Below are positions 35,946 through 46,468 of a DNA stretch of 64,000 nucleotides, one piece after another (position 1 is the stretch's first letter; each line of letters begins with the position of its first letter). The notes under the pieces are model-generated. The model did not search any database and was not told where the DNA came from. It saw nothing but the letters and a program-made list of their open reading frames with translations. The position numbers and the translations under genes were made by a program. The stretch comes from Salinibacterium sp. TMP30 (GTDB lineage: Bacteria > Actinomycetota > Actinomycetes > Actinomycetales > Microbacteriaceae), in the NCBI RefSeq assembly GCF_038397785.1, contig NZ_CP151642.1, positions 1,240,001 through 1,304,000 of the forward strand. Reading direction: 5' to 3'.

Positions 35946-37021
35946 CGAGTGAAACTACGGTAATCCCTGTCGCAGGAACCAACCCGTACGAAGTGCTGAT
36001 CGGACGTGGGCTGCTGTCGAAGCTCAACGAACAGCTGGGTACCCGTGTGGCAAAGGTGCTCATCATTCACCCACCGACGCTCGGCGCCCGAGCCAATGCG
36101 CTCCGAGAGTCACTGTCTGAGCGGTACGAAGTGCTGCTTGCCGAAGTTCCCGATGCTGAGGATGCGAAGCGCATCGAGGTCGCCGCATTCTGCTGGCAAA
36201 TCATGGGACAGACCGACTTCACCCGCACGGATGCCGTGATCGGTTTCGGTGGCGGTGCAGCGACCGATCTTGCAGGCTTTGTTGCTGCAACGTGGTTGCG
36301 TGGCGTGAAGCTTATTCAGTGCCCGACAAGTGTCGCGGGCATGGTTGATGCTGCGGTCGGTGGAAAGACCGGAATCAACACCGCCGAGGGTAAGAACCTT
36401 GTGGGAGCGTTTTACGCCCCGAGCGCGGTCATTGCCGACCTCGATGTGCTGGAGGATCTTCCCCGCAACGAGATTTTGGCCGGTTTTGCTGAGATCGTTA
36501 AGTGCGGTTTTATTGGTGCACCAGAGATTCTTGACATCATCGAAGCCGATGTCGACAAGGTCACCGACCCGCACTCCGCGGAGTTTCGGAGGGTTGTTGA
36601 GTTGTCCATCGGGCTCAAGGCTCGAGTCGTTGGCGAAGACTTCACCGAGACTGGGCCTCGCGAGATTTTGAACTACGGCCACACGTTGGGCCACGCCATC
36701 GAGCACGCCGAACGTTACCGTTGGCGCCACGGGGCTGCGGTCTCCGTCGGAATGGTGTTTGCTGCGGAATTGGCGCACCTTGCTGGCTCTTTGAGTTCCG
36801 AGGTTGTCGATCGGCATCGCAGTATCCTGCAGTCGCTGAGTCTGCCGATTGACTATCCGCTTGGCCGGTGGAACACACTTTTGGCGACGATGCAGCGCGA
36901 CAAGAAGGCGCGAGCCGGGATGATCCGGTTTGTGGTGCTCGACTCGGTTGGCCGCCCGACGATGCTCAACGGCCCAGACGAAGCGATGCTGTATTCGGCT
37001 TACCAAGAAGTCGGGGTCTAG
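35942..37021 (+). CDS. aroB: 3-dehydroquinate synthase
   Basis: NAD- and metal-dependent enzyme that makes 3-dehydroquinate from DAHP. Start ATG at 35942, overlapping aroK by 4 nt; the longer open frame is discarded. The 359 residues include IGFGGGAATDLAGFVAATWLRG, CPTSVAGMVDAAVGGKTGIN, NLVGAFYAP, and NYGHTLGHAIEHAERYRWRHG with metal-binding histidines. No motif is missing. Confidence 0.97.
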   Translation: MTSETTVIPVAGTNPYEVLIGRGLLSKLNEQLGTRVAKVLIIHPPTLGARANALRESLSERYEVLLAEVPDAEDAKRIEVAAFCWQIMGQTDFTRTDAVIGFGGGAATDLAGFVAATWLRGVKLIQCPTSVAGMVDAAVGGKTGINTAEGKNLVGAFYAPSAVIADLDVLEDLPRNEILAGFAEIVKCGFIGAPEILDIIEADVDKVTDPHSAEFRRVVELSIGLKARVVGEDFTETGPREILNYGHTLGHAIEHAERYRWRHGAAVSVGMVFAAELAHLAGSLSSEVVDRHRSILQSLSLPIDYPLGRWNTLLATMQRDKKARAGMIRFVVLDSVGRPTMLNGPDEAMLYSAYQEVGV

Positions 37022-37037
37022 CGGGCGGCTGCCTCGC

Positions 37038-37043
37038 TAGAGT
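37038..37043 (+). promoter_or_regulatory. Putative -10 box of aroQ (leaderless)
   Basis: TAGAGT lies exactly 6 nt before the aroQ GTG. The GGAG between them is only 2 nt from the start, too close for a normal ribosome binding site. Confidence 0.45.
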
Positions 37044-37049
37044 GGAGCG

Positions 37050-37505
37050 GTGACTACAGTACTCATCCTTAACGGGCCCAACCTCGGTCGGCTTGGCAGC
37101 AGAGAGCCCGACGTTTACGGCGGTGGAACCCTCGTTGAGCTTCAAGCCGCTCTTGCGGCTCACGCAGCCGAGCTCCCGAATGCTTCCGCTGTTTCGCTAG
37201 ATTTTCGGCAGACCGATAGCGAGACCGAACTCATTTCGTGGTTGCATGAAGCCGTCGACTCAGCATTGCCGGTGATTATGAACCCTGCTGCGTTCACTCA
37301 CTACTCTTATGCGTTGCGGGATGCTGCGGCTCAAGTGACCAGTGCGGGACTCACGCTTGTGGAGGTTCACATTACCAACCCGCACGCGCGTGAAGAGTTT
37401 CGCCATACGAGCGTTATTTCCGGCGTTGCGACCGGTGTGATTGCAGGATTCGGTTTCGAGTCCTACATTCTCGGCCTCGACGCAGTTGCTCGACGACTCA
37501 GTTAG
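37050..37505 (+). CDS. aroQ: 3-dehydroquinate dehydratase, type II
   Basis: Dehydrates 3-dehydroquinate to 3-dehydroshikimate; the small dodecameric type. The 151-residue protein has [19 protein letters not shown] with catalytic Tyr23, [15 protein letters not shown] and [18 protein letters not shown] with the catalytic histidine. Start GTG. It follows aroB by 28 nt and can also be transcribed from its own leaderless promoter. The next gene, efp, begins 71 nt after its stop. Confidence 0.95.
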   Translation: MTTVLILNGPNLGRLGSREPDVYGGGTLVELQAALAAHAAELPNASAVSLDFRQTDSETELISWLHEAVDSALPVIMNPAAFTHYSYALRDAAAQVTSAGLTLVEVHITNPHAREEFRHTSVISGVATGVIAGFGFESYILGLDAVARRLS

Positions 37506-37576
37506 ACTCGAATGTCGCATTTGTGTTCTTCGCGACCGAACCGCGCATGTGCTCGTCAACAGAAACGGATTTACGT

Positions 37577-38140
37577 ATGGCCTCTACCGCTGACATCAAG
37601 AACGGCGTCGTTCTCAACATGGACGGTGGTTTGTGGACCGTAATCGAGTTCCAACACGTCAAGCCTGGCAAGGGCGGTGCGTTCGTCCGTACCAAGGTTA
37701 AGAATGTGCGCACCGGCAAGACCGTCGACCGCACGTTCAACGCTGGTGCAAAGATCGAGACTGAGACTGTTGACCGCTCGGACTTCCAATACCTGTACAA
37801 GGATGGCGAGAATTTCGTCTTCATGAACACGAGCGACTTCGACCAAATCACGTTGAGCGCTGCCGCTGTGGGCGAAGCCGCGAATTTCATGCTCGAAAAT
37901 CAGAACGTCACTATCGCACTGCACAATAGCGAGCCGCTCTATGTGGAACTCCCCGCATCCGTGGTTCTGGAAATCACCTACACGGAGCCTGGACTTCAAG
38001 GCGACCGTTCGACCGGTGGCAGCAAGCCCGCCACAGTAGAGACTGGCTACCAGATTCAGGTTCCGCTGTTCCTAGAACAGGGCACCCGCGTGAAGGTTGA
38101 CACCCGGGACGGCAGCTACCTCGGTCGCGTGAACGACTAA
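37577..38140 (+). CDS. efp: Elongation factor P
   Basis: Relieves ribosome stalling at polyproline stretches. From the ATG at 37577 the protein has 187 residues ([18 protein letters not shown]); the longer open frame upstream lacks family character. The tip of domain I is [11 protein letters not shown] with the key Lys32. Domains II and III are complete ([34 protein letters not shown]). The ribosome binding site is weak; TAGACT at 37503-37508, using the aroQ stop codon, is a possible -10 box for a 5' leader of about 60 nt. nusB follows without a gap. Confidence 0.96.
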   Translation: MASTADIKNGVVLNMDGGLWTVIEFQHVKPGKGGAFVRTKVKNVRTGKTVDRTFNAGAKIETETVDRSDFQYLYKDGENFVFMNTSDFDQITLSAAAVGEAANFMLENQNVTIALHNSEPLYVELPASVVLEITYTEPGLQGDRSTGGSKPATVETGYQIQVPLFLEQGTRVKVDTRDGSYLGRVND

Positions 38141-38554
38141 ATGGGGGCACGCAGCAAGGCGCGTAAGCGCGCGCTTGACCTTATGTATGGCGCCGACGTT
38201 CGTGGCGAGAGCATTAACGAAGCGTTGGCAACAGAGTCATCGCGAGCTATGAACGATCCCGCCCGGGCCACCTCATGGGCCTATGCCCAGCAAGTTGTCG
38301 TGGGAATCACCCAACACGGTGACGAGATCGACGAGCTCATCGAAACCTACTCGCAGGGGTGGCCGCTTAATCGGATGCCCGCTGTAGACCGCGCTCTGCT
38401 GCGCATCGGTCTGTGGGAGATTTTGTATAACGACGAGATTCCGGCCGGCGTTGCGATTTCCGAAGCAGTGGAATCTGCCAAGATCCATTCGACCGAAGAC
38501 TCCGCCGGCTTCATCAATGGTTTACTCGGTCGAATCGCTGCCAGCAACGAATAG
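38141..38554 (+). CDS. nusB: Transcription antitermination factor NusB
   Basis: RNA-binding factor for rRNA antitermination; binds boxA with S10. The 137-residue helical protein has SKARKRALDLMYGADVRG, the INRMPAVDRALLRIGLWEIL-type stretch (seen as LNRMPAVDRALLRIG) and FINGLLGRIA near the C-terminus. The ATG directly follows the efp stop (TAAATG). Confidence 0.94.
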   Translation: MGARSKARKRALDLMYGADVRGESINEALATESSRAMNDPARATSWAYAQQVVVGITQHGDEIDELIETYSQGWPLNRMPAVDRALLRIGLWEILYNDEIPAGVAISEAVESAKIHSTEDSAGFINGLLGRIAASNE

Positions 38555-38568
38555 TTAGCCCGTTTGTG

Positions 38569-38600
38569 ACGTAGCGTTACGCACTTGCGTGACGCTACGT
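38569..38600 (+). other. Long U-less hairpin between nusB and pyrR
   Basis: ACGTAGCGTTACGC and GCGTGACGCTACGT arms form 14 consecutive pairs (one of them T-G) with an ACTT loop. No T run follows. It lies where a -35 element would be for the pyr promoter, so it may end the nusB transcript, or bind a regulator, or both. Confidence 0.6.
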
Positions 38601-38614
38601 TGCAGCGAGCGATG

Positions 38615-38620
38615 TATAGT
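38615..38620 (+). promoter_or_regulatory. Putative -10 box of the pyrimidine operon
   Basis: TATAGT is close to consensus. The -35 is weak: TGACGC at 38590-38595 would be 19 nt away. The transcript would begin near 38627 and carry the PyrR-type hairpin. Confidence 0.5.
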
Positions 38621-38642
38621 CGGTGAAACAGATTTCCTTTAA

Positions 38643-38670
38643 CTTCCGTCCTGAGAGACGGGGAAGGAGG
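38643..38670 (+). promoter_or_regulatory. PyrR-type RNA hairpin and ribosome binding site of pyrR
   Basis: The arms CTTCCGTC (38643-38650) and GACGG..AAG (38657-38666), with a two-G bulge and a CTGAGA loop, resemble the conserved PyrR-binding loop of pyr leaders. The ribosome binding site AAGGAGG (38664-38670) overlaps the 3' arm and is spaced 5 nt from the pyrR ATG. No terminator or antiterminator follows, so the likely mode is control of translation by PyrR with UMP, as reported in mycobacteria. Assignment is by eye. Confidence 0.6.
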
Positions 38671-38675
38671 TCAGA

Positions 38676-39203
38676 ATGCCTGTACGCACTGTGCTGCAGC
38701 ATGCTGATATCACTCGAGCGTTGACTCGTATTTCCCACGAAATTCTTGAGTCCAATCGCGGTTCAGACGATCTTGTCATCTTGGGTATCCCGACTCGAGG
38801 TGTCACATTGGCGAGGCGCATCGCTTCGATCATCCATTCAGTGGATGCCGCCGTCATTGCTGCTGGCGCCCTTGACGTCACGATGTATCGCGATGATCTC
38901 GCTCAGAACCCCACGAGGGCAACCGGGCCAACCGACATCCCGCACGGTGGCATCGACGGTAAGACTGTCGTACTCGTCGATGACGTGCTGTACTCGGGGC
39001 GCACTATCCGTGCTGCTCTCGACGCACTAGGCGATCTCGGTCGTCCCCGAGCGGTGCGATTGGCCGTACTCGTTGACCGTGGTCACCGAGAGTTCCCGAT
39101 TCGTGCCGACTTCGTGGGCAAGAACCTACCGAGCTCAATGCATGAGCGTATCAACGTGCGTCTTGAAGAGATCGACGGAAACGACGAGGTGACAATCGGA
39201 TGA
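38676..39203 (+). CDS. pyrR: Bifunctional pyr operon regulator / uracil phosphoribosyltransferase PyrR
   Basis: RNA-binding regulator of the pyr genes that also has uracil phosphoribosyltransferase activity. The 175-residue protein has the PRPP-binding motif [31 protein letters not shown] and the C-terminal [10 protein letters not shown]. It leads the pyrimidine operon and its own leader carries the likely binding hairpin. pyrB overlaps by 4 nt (ATGA). Confidence 0.96.
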   Translation: MPVRTVLQHADITRALTRISHEILESNRGSDDLVILGIPTRGVTLARRIASIIHSVDAAVIAAGALDVTMYRDDLAQNPTRATGPTDIPHGGIDGKTVVLVDDVLYSGRTIRAALDALGDLGRPRAVRLAVLVDRGHREFPIRADFVGKNLPSSMHERINVRLEEIDGNDEVTIG

Positions 39204-40147
39204 GACACCTACTAACTACGCAGGGCTTGCCCCGAGATGAAGCGATAGCGATTCTCGACGTCGCCGAAGACATGGCCGCTGTGGGCGAACGTGAGGTCAA
39301 AAAGCTTCCGACGCTACGTGGCAAAACTGTCATCAATCTGTTCTTTGAAGACTCAACCCGCACCCGGATCTCTTTTGAGGCAGCAGCGAAACGACTGAGC
39401 GCCGACGTCATCAACTTCGCCGCCAAGGGGTCGAGCGTGTCGAAAGGAGAGAACCTGAAAGACACCGCTCAAACGCTCGCTGCGATGGGTGCTGACGCGG
39501 TTGTCGTGCGGCACTGGGCATCCGGTGCTCCTAAAATTCTTGCCGATAGCGGCTGGATCGATGCCGGCATTGTGAATGCGGGCGACGGCACGCACGAGCA
39601 TCCCACTCAAGCATTGCTTGATGCTTTTACAATTCGTCGCCGACTTCATGGCTCCGCTTCTCGCGGTCGCGATCTTGATGGTGTGAGTGTCACGATTGTC
39701 GGTGACATCGTGCACTCGCGAGTTGCTCGATCTAATGTGTGGCTACTGACCACCCTGGGGGCAGACGTGACGCTCGTTGCGCCGGCAACCCTTCTGCCCG
39801 TAAACCTCAGCGGATGGCCTGTTGAGGTCTCGTATGACCTCGATCACGCCATCACACGACGCCCTGACGTCATCATGATGTTGCGGGTGCAAAGCGAAAG
39901 AATGGCCGCCGCGTTTTTTCCCAATGCACGCGAATACTCCAAGCAGTGGGGGCTCAACGACGAACGGATGCGGGCACTTCCAGCAAGTAGCATGGTTATG
40001 CACCCTGGGCCGATGAACCGCGGCCTTGAAATCTCTGCCGCAGCCGCAGATTCGCCCCAATCGACAGTGCTCGAACAGGTAGCGAATGGCGTCTCAGTGA
40101 GAATGTCGGTGCTGTATCACTTGCTGTCCGGAGCTGTGGAGCGGTGA
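39200..40147 (+). CDS. pyrB: Aspartate carbamoyltransferase, catalytic chain
   Basis: First committed step of pyrimidine synthesis: carbamoyl phosphate plus aspartate. The 315-residue protein carries [13 protein letters not shown] (carbamoyl phosphate site), [14 protein letters not shown] and the C-terminal [11 protein letters not shown]. There is no regulatory chain pyrI. A gap of 58 nt separates it from pyrC, with AGAAGAGG as the likely ribosome binding site of the next gene. Confidence 0.97.
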   Translation: MRHLLTTQGLPRDEAIAILDVAEDMAAVGEREVKKLPTLRGKTVINLFFEDSTRTRISFEAAAKRLSADVINFAAKGSSVSKGENLKDTAQTLAAMGADAVVVRHWASGAPKILADSGWIDAGIVNAGDGTHEHPTQALLDAFTIRRRLHGSASRGRDLDGVSVTIVGDIVHSRVARSNVWLLTTLGADVTLVAPATLLPVNLSGWPVEVSYDLDHAITRRPDVIMMLRVQSERMAAAFFPNAREYSKQWGLNDERMRALPASSMVMHPGPMNRGLEISAAAADSPQSTVLEQVANGVSVRMSVLYHLLSGAVER

Positions 40148-40205
40148 GCGCAGAACTAGCCGCTGCCACCCCTGAAGGCGTGTCAATACTGAGAAGAGGG
40201 CTCTC

Positions 40206-41531
40206 GTGAGTATCAGAATCGTCAACGCAACCCTGCCCAACGGCGACCGTGCCGATTTCACGATTGATCGTGGAGTATTCACTGACGCCAGCCCTGTGGA
40301 CCGAACGATCGATGCCTCGGGGTTGCAGGCCCTGCCGGGTCTCGTAGACCTACACACCCATTTGCGCGAGCCAGGATTTGAGCAGAGCGAAACTGTGCTG
40401 TCTGGCAGTCGCGCCGCAGCCATGGGTGGGTTTACCGCCGTCTTCGCGATGGCGAATACGATGCCGGTGCAAGACACTGCCGGAGTGGTCGAGCAGGTCC
40501 AGTCATTGGGAGACGCCCACGGGTACGCCACAGTTCGTCCGATCGGCGCCGTTACCGAGGGGCTGGCCGGAACAAAACTCTCTGAGATCGGGGCCATGGC
40601 AAATTCCCGGGCCGGAGTCCGCGTGTTCTCCGACGACGGCAAGTGCGTTCACAATGCCCTTCTCATGCGCCGTGCACTTGAATACGTGAAAACCTTTGAC
40701 GGAGTGGTCGCCCAGCACGCGCAAGAACCGACACTGACGGTTGATGCTCAAATGAACGAGGGCGCCGTATCGAGCGAACTCGGTCTCGCCGGATGGCCCG
40801 CCGTCGCCGAGGAGTCGATCATCGCCCGCGATGTACTTCTCTCCGAACATGTCGGTGCGAGACTGCACATCTGCCACCTTTCTACCGCTGGCTCGGTCGA
40901 CGTCATCCGATGGGCCAAAGCCCGCGGCATCGCAGTGACGGCAGAAGTCACGCCGCATCACCTACTTCTGACGGAAGAACTTGTGCGTGGCTACGATGCT
41001 CGCTTCAAAGTAAATCCGCCGCTGCGACGTGACGAGGATGTGCACGCCCTGCGTGCAGCTCTCGCTGACGGAACTATCGACATCGTCGCGACCGATCACG
41101 CACCACACCCACCCGAGGCGAAAGAATGCTCATGGGCTGAGGCCGCCTTCGGCATGGTCGGCCTTGAGTCTGCCCTCAACGTCGTTCAGGAGGCGGTCGT
41201 CGACACCGGCCAACTGACCTGGGCCGACGTTGCTCGTGTGCTCTCGCAGACTCCGGCACAGATCGGGCGCCTCGACGGCTACTCCACCCCATTCGCGGTT
41301 GGCTCAGCAGCGAACCTCGTGCTCATTGATCCGAGCGCGCGATCAACATTCAGCACCGAATCGTTGAGAGGCAAAAGCACGAACTCGCCGTACTTGGGGC
41401 GCACGCTCCCCGGTCGAGTCATCAGCACCATCCACAATGGGTACGAAACGGTTCGGGATGGTGAACTTGTCGAGACCGACGAGGTTGCCCACAACGCTCG
41501 GCTCGCGTCAGCGGAGGCCAACAATGTCTAA
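40206..41531 (+). CDS. pyrC: Dihydroorotase
   Basis: Zinc amidohydrolase that closes carbamoyl aspartate to dihydroorotate. The 441-residue class I enzyme has the metal motif DLHTHLREPG (His50 and His52), further metal histidines in VVAQHAQEP and HICHLSTAGS, and the catalytic Asp in VATDHAPHPPEAKE. Start GTG. The next gene begins 8 nt before its stop. Confidence 0.96.
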   Translation: MSIRIVNATLPNGDRADFTIDRGVFTDASPVDRTIDASGLQALPGLVDLHTHLREPGFEQSETVLSGSRAAAMGGFTAVFAMANTMPVQDTAGVVEQVQSLGDAHGYATVRPIGAVTEGLAGTKLSEIGAMANSRAGVRVFSDDGKCVHNALLMRRALEYVKTFDGVVAQHAQEPTLTVDAQMNEGAVSSELGLAGWPAVAEESIIARDVLLSEHVGARLHICHLSTAGSVDVIRWAKARGIAVTAEVTPHHLLLTEELVRGYDARFKVNPPLRRDEDVHALRAALADGTIDIVATDHAPHPPEAKECSWAEAAFGMVGLESALNVVQEAVVDTGQLTWADVARVLSQTPAQIGRLDGYSTPFAVGSAANLVLIDPSARSTFSTESLRGKSTNSPYLGRTLPGRVISTIHNGYETVRDGELVETDEVAHNARLASAEANNV

Positions 41532-42018
41532 AGATGTTTCTACCCTGATTGTGATCGGCCTCGTAGTACTGCTTCTTGGACTGATGGTGGCCGGCTGGTA
41601 CGCGCGCAAGCGTCGCCAATCGCACATCGGTGTGCCGCTGCAGCCCCCAGCAGACCTCCCTAGCGAACACCCCAGTTTCAGCGGAAAGTACGTGTCAACA
41701 ACGCTCGGCTGTGATCAGCTCAATCGGGTTGCCGTTCACAGCCTCGGGTTCCGCGGAAATTGCACAATCGAAGTTCATCCGGCCGGTGTTGCGGTGTTCC
41801 GTGCGGGCGAACGAGATATCTGGATCCCTCGCGACGACGTGCGAGGAATCGCACGTGCAACGTGGACTATCGACCGTGTGGTCGAAAAGAACGGATTGCA
41901 GATGATCGAGTGGACGCTCGATGGCACTGCAGTCGACAGCTATTTCCGAATGGACGACCCCGAGGCCTGCGAAAAGGTGCTCGCCGGTGTTGTTGGCAAT
42001 GAAAGGGAGTCTCAATGA
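41524..42018 (+). CDS. Pyrimidine-operon membrane protein with a PH-like domain
   Basis: Protein of 164 residues: one N-terminal membrane helix ([20 protein letters not shown]) and a soluble domain with PH-like beta-rich pattern ([21 protein letters not shown]). It holds the place of the mycobacterial protein encoded between pyrC and carA (Rv1382 type). Its function is unknown. The ATG at 41524 overlaps the pyrC stop by 8 nt and it overlaps carA by 4 nt, so it is tightly coupled to both. The earlier in-frame start at 41437 lies inside pyrC and is rejected. Confidence 0.82.
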   Translation: MSKDVSTLIVIGLVVLLLGLMVAGWYARKRRQSHIGVPLQPPADLPSEHPSFSGKYVSTTLGCDQLNRVAVHSLGFRGNCTIEVHPAGVAVFRAGERDIWIPRDDVRGIARATWTIDRVVEKNGLQMIEWTLDGTAVDSYFRMDDPEACEKVLAGVVGNERESQ

Positions 42019-43154
42019 CCTTTGACGCAGCAGTACTCGTACTGGAAGATGGCACACGCTATCTCGGACAGGCCTACGGCGCCCGCGGACAGCGACTCGG
42101 CGAAGTGGTGTTCGCGACCGGAATGACCGGCTACCAAGAGACGATTACCGACCCCAGTTATGCAGGCCAGATTGTCGTTATGACGGCGCCGCACATCGGC
42201 AACACCGGCGTCAACGACGAAGATTCAGAGTCGTCACGAATCTGGGTCTCCGGCTTTGTCGTCCGCGACGCCAGCCGTATCGTCTCAAACTTCCGTGCAA
42301 ACGGATCCTTGGATGATCAGCTGACCGAGCAGAGCGTTGTGGGTATCAGCGGTGTCGATACTCGCGCAATCACCCGCCGCTTGCGCGATTCTGGCTCAAT
42401 GCGTGGCGGCATCTTCTCGGGCACCGACGCGGAACTGAGCAACGACGAGCAGCTTGCACTTGTGCGGGATGCAGCCCAGATGGCAGGTCGCAGCCTGTCA
42501 TCAGAGGTATCCACCCCAGTGGCGTACGTCGTAGCGTCGACTGTGGCGAGTATTGGCCGCCTGGCAGTTCTCGACCTCGGGGTCAAGACGTCGACGGTCA
42601 ACTATCTCGCAGCACGTGGATTTGAGGTGCACGTTCTGCCTCAGACCGTGACATTCGACGAACTACTCGCGATCGACCCGGTCGCAGTCTTCTACTCGAA
42701 TGGTCCCGGCGACCCCTCAGCATCCGATGCCCATGTTGCACTCCTCACTCAGGTGCTCAAGAAGGGGCTGCCATTCTTCGGCATTTGCTTCGGCAACCAA
42801 CTGCTGGGTCGTGCCCTCGGCTATGGCACCTACAAGCTGCCCTTCGGCCACCGCGGAATCAACCAACCCGTCATCGACGTGCAGACCCTGCGTACAGAGA
42901 TAACTTCCCACAACCACGGTTTCGCGGTTGACGCTCCAGTCGGCGAGATCAGCCAGTCACCCGCCGGTTTCGGGCGCGTTGAGGTAAGCCACGTTAACCT
43001 CAACGACAATGTCGTCGAGGGCCTCCGCGCGCTCGACATTCCTGCCTTCTCCGTGCAGTATCACCCCGAGGCGGCCGCTGGACCGCACGATGCCAACTAC
43101 CTTTTCGACAGGTTCCGCGACCTTGTTCTCGAGAACGCAAAGGACAGCAAGTAA
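42015..43154 (+). CDS. carA: Carbamoyl phosphate synthase, small (glutaminase) subunit
   Basis: Hydrolyses glutamine and channels ammonia to CarB. The 379-residue protein has [18 protein letters not shown], then the class I glutaminase domain with the nucleophile in [12 protein letters not shown] and the His-Glu pair in [17 protein letters not shown] overlap with the preceding gene; its stop TAA overlaps the carB ATG (TAATG). Confidence 0.97.
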   Translation: MTFDAAVLVLEDGTRYLGQAYGARGQRLGEVVFATGMTGYQETITDPSYAGQIVVMTAPHIGNTGVNDEDSESSRIWVSGFVVRDASRIVSNFRANGSLDDQLTEQSVVGISGVDTRAITRRLRDSGSMRGGIFSGTDAELSNDEQLALVRDAAQMAGRSLSSEVSTPVAYVVASTVASIGRLAVLDLGVKTSTVNYLAARGFEVHVLPQTVTFDELLAIDPVAVFYSNGPGDPSASDAHVALLTQVLKKGLPFFGICFGNQLLGRALGYGTYKLPFGHRGINQPVIDVQTLRTEITSHNHGFAVDAPVGEISQSPAGFGRVEVSHVNLNDNVVEGLRALDIPAFSVQYHPEAAAGPHDANYLFDRFRDLVLENAKDSK

Positions 43155-46100
43155 TGCCCAAGAGACAAGATATTTCATCGATACTGGTTATCGGCTCTGG
43201 CCCGATCGTTATCGGTCAGGCAGCGGAGTTCGACTACTCAGGAACGCAAGCGTGCCGCGTATTGCGCGAGGAGGGCATCCGCGTCATCCTCGTCAACTCA
43301 AACCCGGCGACGATCATGACTGACCCTGACTTTGCTGATGCGACGTACATCGAACCCATCACTTGGGAGGTTATCGAGACAATCATTGCCAAGGAGCGTC
43401 CGGATGCCCTGTTGCCCACTCTCGGCGGTCAAACGGCCCTCAACGCGGCCATCGAGCTCGACGCTCACGGCATCCTTGAGAAGTACAACGTTGAACTAAT
43501 CGGTGCCAATCTGGAAGCCATCAACAAGGGTGAGGACCGCCAGATCTTCAAGCAACTGGTGCTTGATTGCGGTGCGGATGTCGCAAAGTCTCACATTGCT
43601 ACCACCGTTGCTGAGGCGGTCGACTTTGCTGAGGATCTCGGCTACCCGCTGGTAATTCGACCCTCGTTCACGATGGGCGGTCTCGGGTCTGGTTTCGCCT
43701 ACACCCGCGAAGAACTCGTACGGATGGTGACCGACGGACTGCACCAGAGTCCCACCACTTCGGTACTTCTCGAAGAGAGCATTCTGGGCTGGAAAGAGTA
43801 TGAGCTCGAGCTCATGCGCGACACCGCAGACAACACCGTGGTCGTGTGTTCGATCGAAAATGTGGATCCTGTCGGCGTTCACACCGGTGATTCGATCACG
43901 GTTGCTCCGGCGCTGACACTTACTGACCGCGAATATCAGAACCTGCGCAACATTGGCATCGACATTATTCGCGCGGTGGGCGTCGATACCGGCGGATGCA
44001 ACATCCAGTTCGCGATCGACCCCGCCAATGGGCGCGTGATTGTCATTGAGATGAACCCGCGAGTGTCGCGCTCAAGCGCATTGGCATCGAAGGCGACAGG
44101 CTTCCCGATCGCGAAGATCGCGGCAAAGCTGGCGATCGGTTACCGACTCGACGAAATTCCGAACGACATCACGAAGGTCACGCCGGCAAGCTTCGAGCCA
44201 ACTCTCGACTATGTCGTCGTGAAGGTTCCGCGCTTCGCGTTCGAAAAGTTCCCTGCAGCCGACACGCGCCTCACGACAACCATGAAGTCGGTTGGTGAGG
44301 CCATGGCGATCGGCCGCAACTACTCGACAGCGCTGCAGAAGGCGCTCCGCTCGCTCGAAAAACGCGACTCAAGCTTCCACTGGAACGGTGCCGTCGGTGA
44401 CAAGACAGAATTGCTCGCGCTCTCGTCGATTGCCACTGATGGTCGCATCATCACTGTGCAGCAGGCGATGCGTGCCGGGGCGACAACCGAGGAGGTCTTC
44501 GACGCCACCAAGATTGATCCATGGTTCATCGATCAGATTGCGCTCATCAATGAAGTAGCGGCCGATATTGCCGATGCTCCAGCGCTGACTGCCGCGCTGC
44601 TGACCCACGCAAAAAATCACGGATTCAGCGATGTCCAGATCGCTGACATTCGTGGTCTCTCTGAAACCGAAGTTCGCGAACTGCGCTGGAGTCTTAACGT
44701 GCGGCCCGTATTCAAGACGGTCGACACGTGCGCGGGGGAGTTCCCTGCGCTAACGCCGTACCACTATTCAAGCTACGACTCCGAGACCGAGGTAGCGCCG
44801 AGCGACAAGCGGAAGGTCGTCATTCTGGGCTCCGGCCCGAACCGCATCGGTCAGGGTATTGAGTTTGACTACTCGTGCGTGCACGCGTCGTTCGCTCTCT
44901 CGGCTGCAGGCTACGAGACAATCATGATCAACTGCAACCCGGAGACTGTCTCGACTGACTATGACACGAGCGATCGTTTGTACTTTGAACCGCTTACACT
45001 CGAAGACGTGCTGGAGATCATCCACGCGGAGAGCACGAGCGGCGAACTTATGGGAGTCATTGTTCAGCTCGGTGGCCAGACCGCTCTTGGGCTTGCGCAG
45101 GGTTTGAAGGATGCTGGCGTTCCGATTCTCGGAACAACTCCGGAGGCAATCGACCTTGCCGAGGAACGCGGACTGTTCTCTGCGATTCTTGACAACGCTG
45201 GACTTCTCGCTCCCAAGAACGGCACCGCCACTAATCAAGCTGAAGCGACCGAGATCGCCGAGAACATCGGGTATCCGGTGCTCGTTCGTCCTTCACACGT
45301 TCTCGGTGGCCGCGGCATGGAGATCGTCTACGACACCGAGGCTCTCGCTGACTACTTTGCTCGGGTTCGCGATGTCGTGATCATTTCCGAAACGTCGCCG
45401 CTTCTGGTCGACCGTTTCTTGGATGACGCAATCGAGATCGATATCGACGCTCTCTACGACGGTACCGAGTTGTATGTTGGCGGAATCATGGAGCACATCG
45501 AGGAGGCCGGTATCCATTCCGGCGACTCGGCATGCACCCTTCCTCCGGTAACGCTGGGGCGAGATGTGCTCAAGCGTGTCCGCGAGGCGACACTGGCAAT
45601 CGCCGAGGGGGTCGGAGTGCGTGGCCTGCTGAACGTGCAGTTCGCGATTGGCCAGGGCATCCTCTACGTGCTCGAAGCCAACCCGCGCGCTAGTCGCACT
45701 GTGCCGTTCGTGTCGAAGGCCCTCGGTATCCCGCTGGCGAAGGCTGCTGCGCTTGTGATGGTGGGCTCCAGCATCCGTTCGCTCGTTGATAGTGGGCTAC
45801 TTCCCATTCTTGATGGTTCGAACGTGCCAGCGACATCGCCCGTATCGGTTAAAGAGGCTGTGCTTCCGTTCAAGCGTTTCCGCACCGTTGAGGGCAACGT
45901 TGTCGACTCGGTTCTTGGCCCGGAGATGCGCTCCACTGGCGAAGTCATGGGCATCGATTCCAACTTCCCGAAAGCGTTCGCAAAAAGTCAAGAAGCTGCG
46001 TACGGCGGTTTGCCCGATAGTGGCACCGTATTTGTTTCGGTTGCTGACCGTGACAAGCGTGCGGTGATCCTGCCGGTTTTGCGCCTCAGTCAGCTAGGAT

Positions 46101-46468
46101 TCACCATCCTCGCCACAGACGGAACGGCCGAGATTTTGGCTCGCAACGGCATTGAAGCTCACGTGGTCCGCAAGTACTTTATGGGCCAAGAGGTCGATGC
46201 TGACGAGCCGTCGATTGTTGAGCTCATCAACGAAGGCAAGGTGGATGTTGTCATCAATACGCCGAGTGGACGAAGCGCTCGTGCGGATGGCTACGAAATT
46301 CGCACAGCGACCGTGGCGGCGGACAAGCCAATCTTTACGACCATCGCGCAACTCGCCGCCGCCGTGGCATCGTTCGAAGCGATTCGAGATGGCTTCGATG
46401 TGCGGTCGCTTCAGGATTACGCGCTTGATCGTGCAGCGGAACTCGAGAAGGTAGCAAACAATGCCTAG
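43154..46468 (+). CDS. carB: Carbamoyl phosphate synthase, large subunit
   Basis: Makes carbamoyl phosphate for both UMP and arginine. At 1104 residues it has full length: two ATP-grasp halves, each with its pre-ATP-grasp region ([19 protein letters not shown] and [19 protein letters not shown]), the oligomerisation domain, and the C-terminal MGS-like allosteric domain (about 940-1104) that carries [19 protein letters not shown]. No break or frameshift. Its 3' end overlaps pyrF by 8 nt. Confidence 0.97.
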   Translation: MPKRQDISSILVIGSGPIVIGQAAEFDYSGTQACRVLREEGIRVILVNSNPATIMTDPDFADATYIEPITWEVIETIIAKERPDALLPTLGGQTALNAAIELDAHGILEKYNVELIGANLEAINKGEDRQIFKQLVLDCGADVAKSHIATTVAEAVDFAEDLGYPLVIRPSFTMGGLGSGFAYTREELVRMVTDGLHQSPTTSVLLEESILGWKEYELELMRDTADNTVVVCSIENVDPVGVHTGDSITVAPALTLTDREYQNLRNIGIDIIRAVGVDTGGCNIQFAIDPANGRVIVIEMNPRVSRSSALASKATGFPIAKIAAKLAIGYRLDEIPNDITKVTPASFEPTLDYVVVKVPRFAFEKFPAADTRLTTTMKSVGEAMAIGRNYSTALQKALRSLEKRDSSFHWNGAVGDKTELLALSSIATDGRIITVQQAMRAGATTEEVFDATKIDPWFIDQIALINEVAADIADAPALTAALLTHAKNHGFSDVQIADIRGLSETEVRELRWSLNVRPVFKTVDTCAGEFPALTPYHYSSYDSETEVAPSDKRKVVILGSGPNRIGQGIEFDYSCVHASFALSAAGYETIMINCNPETVSTDYDTSDRLYFEPLTLEDVLEIIHAESTSGELMGVIVQLGGQTALGLAQGLKDAGVPILGTTPEAIDLAEERGLFSAILDNAGLLAPKNGTATNQAEATEIAENIGYPVLVRPSHVLGGRGMEIVYDTEALADYFARVRDVVIISETSPLLVDRFLDDAIEIDIDALYDGTELYVGGIMEHIEEAGIHSGDSACTLPPVTLGRDVLKRVREATLAIAEGVGVRGLLNVQFAIGQGILYVLEANPRASRTVPFVSKALGIPLAKAAALVMVGSSIRSLVDSGLLPILDGSNVPATSPVSVKEAVLPFKRFRTVEGNVVDSVLGPEMRSTGEVMGIDSNFPKAFAKSQEAAYGGLPDSGTVFVSVADRDKRAVILPVLRLSQLGFTILATDGTAEILARNGIEAHVVRKYFMGQEVDADEPSIVELINEGKVDVVINTPSGRSARADGYEIRTATVAADKPIFTTIAQLAAAVASFEAIRDGFDVRSLQDYALDRAAELEKVANNA

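Noticed and set aside
36110-37006. Long minus-strand frame opposite aroB (298 codons)
   Set aside because: Shadow of aroB; composition and residues do not resemble any protein family.
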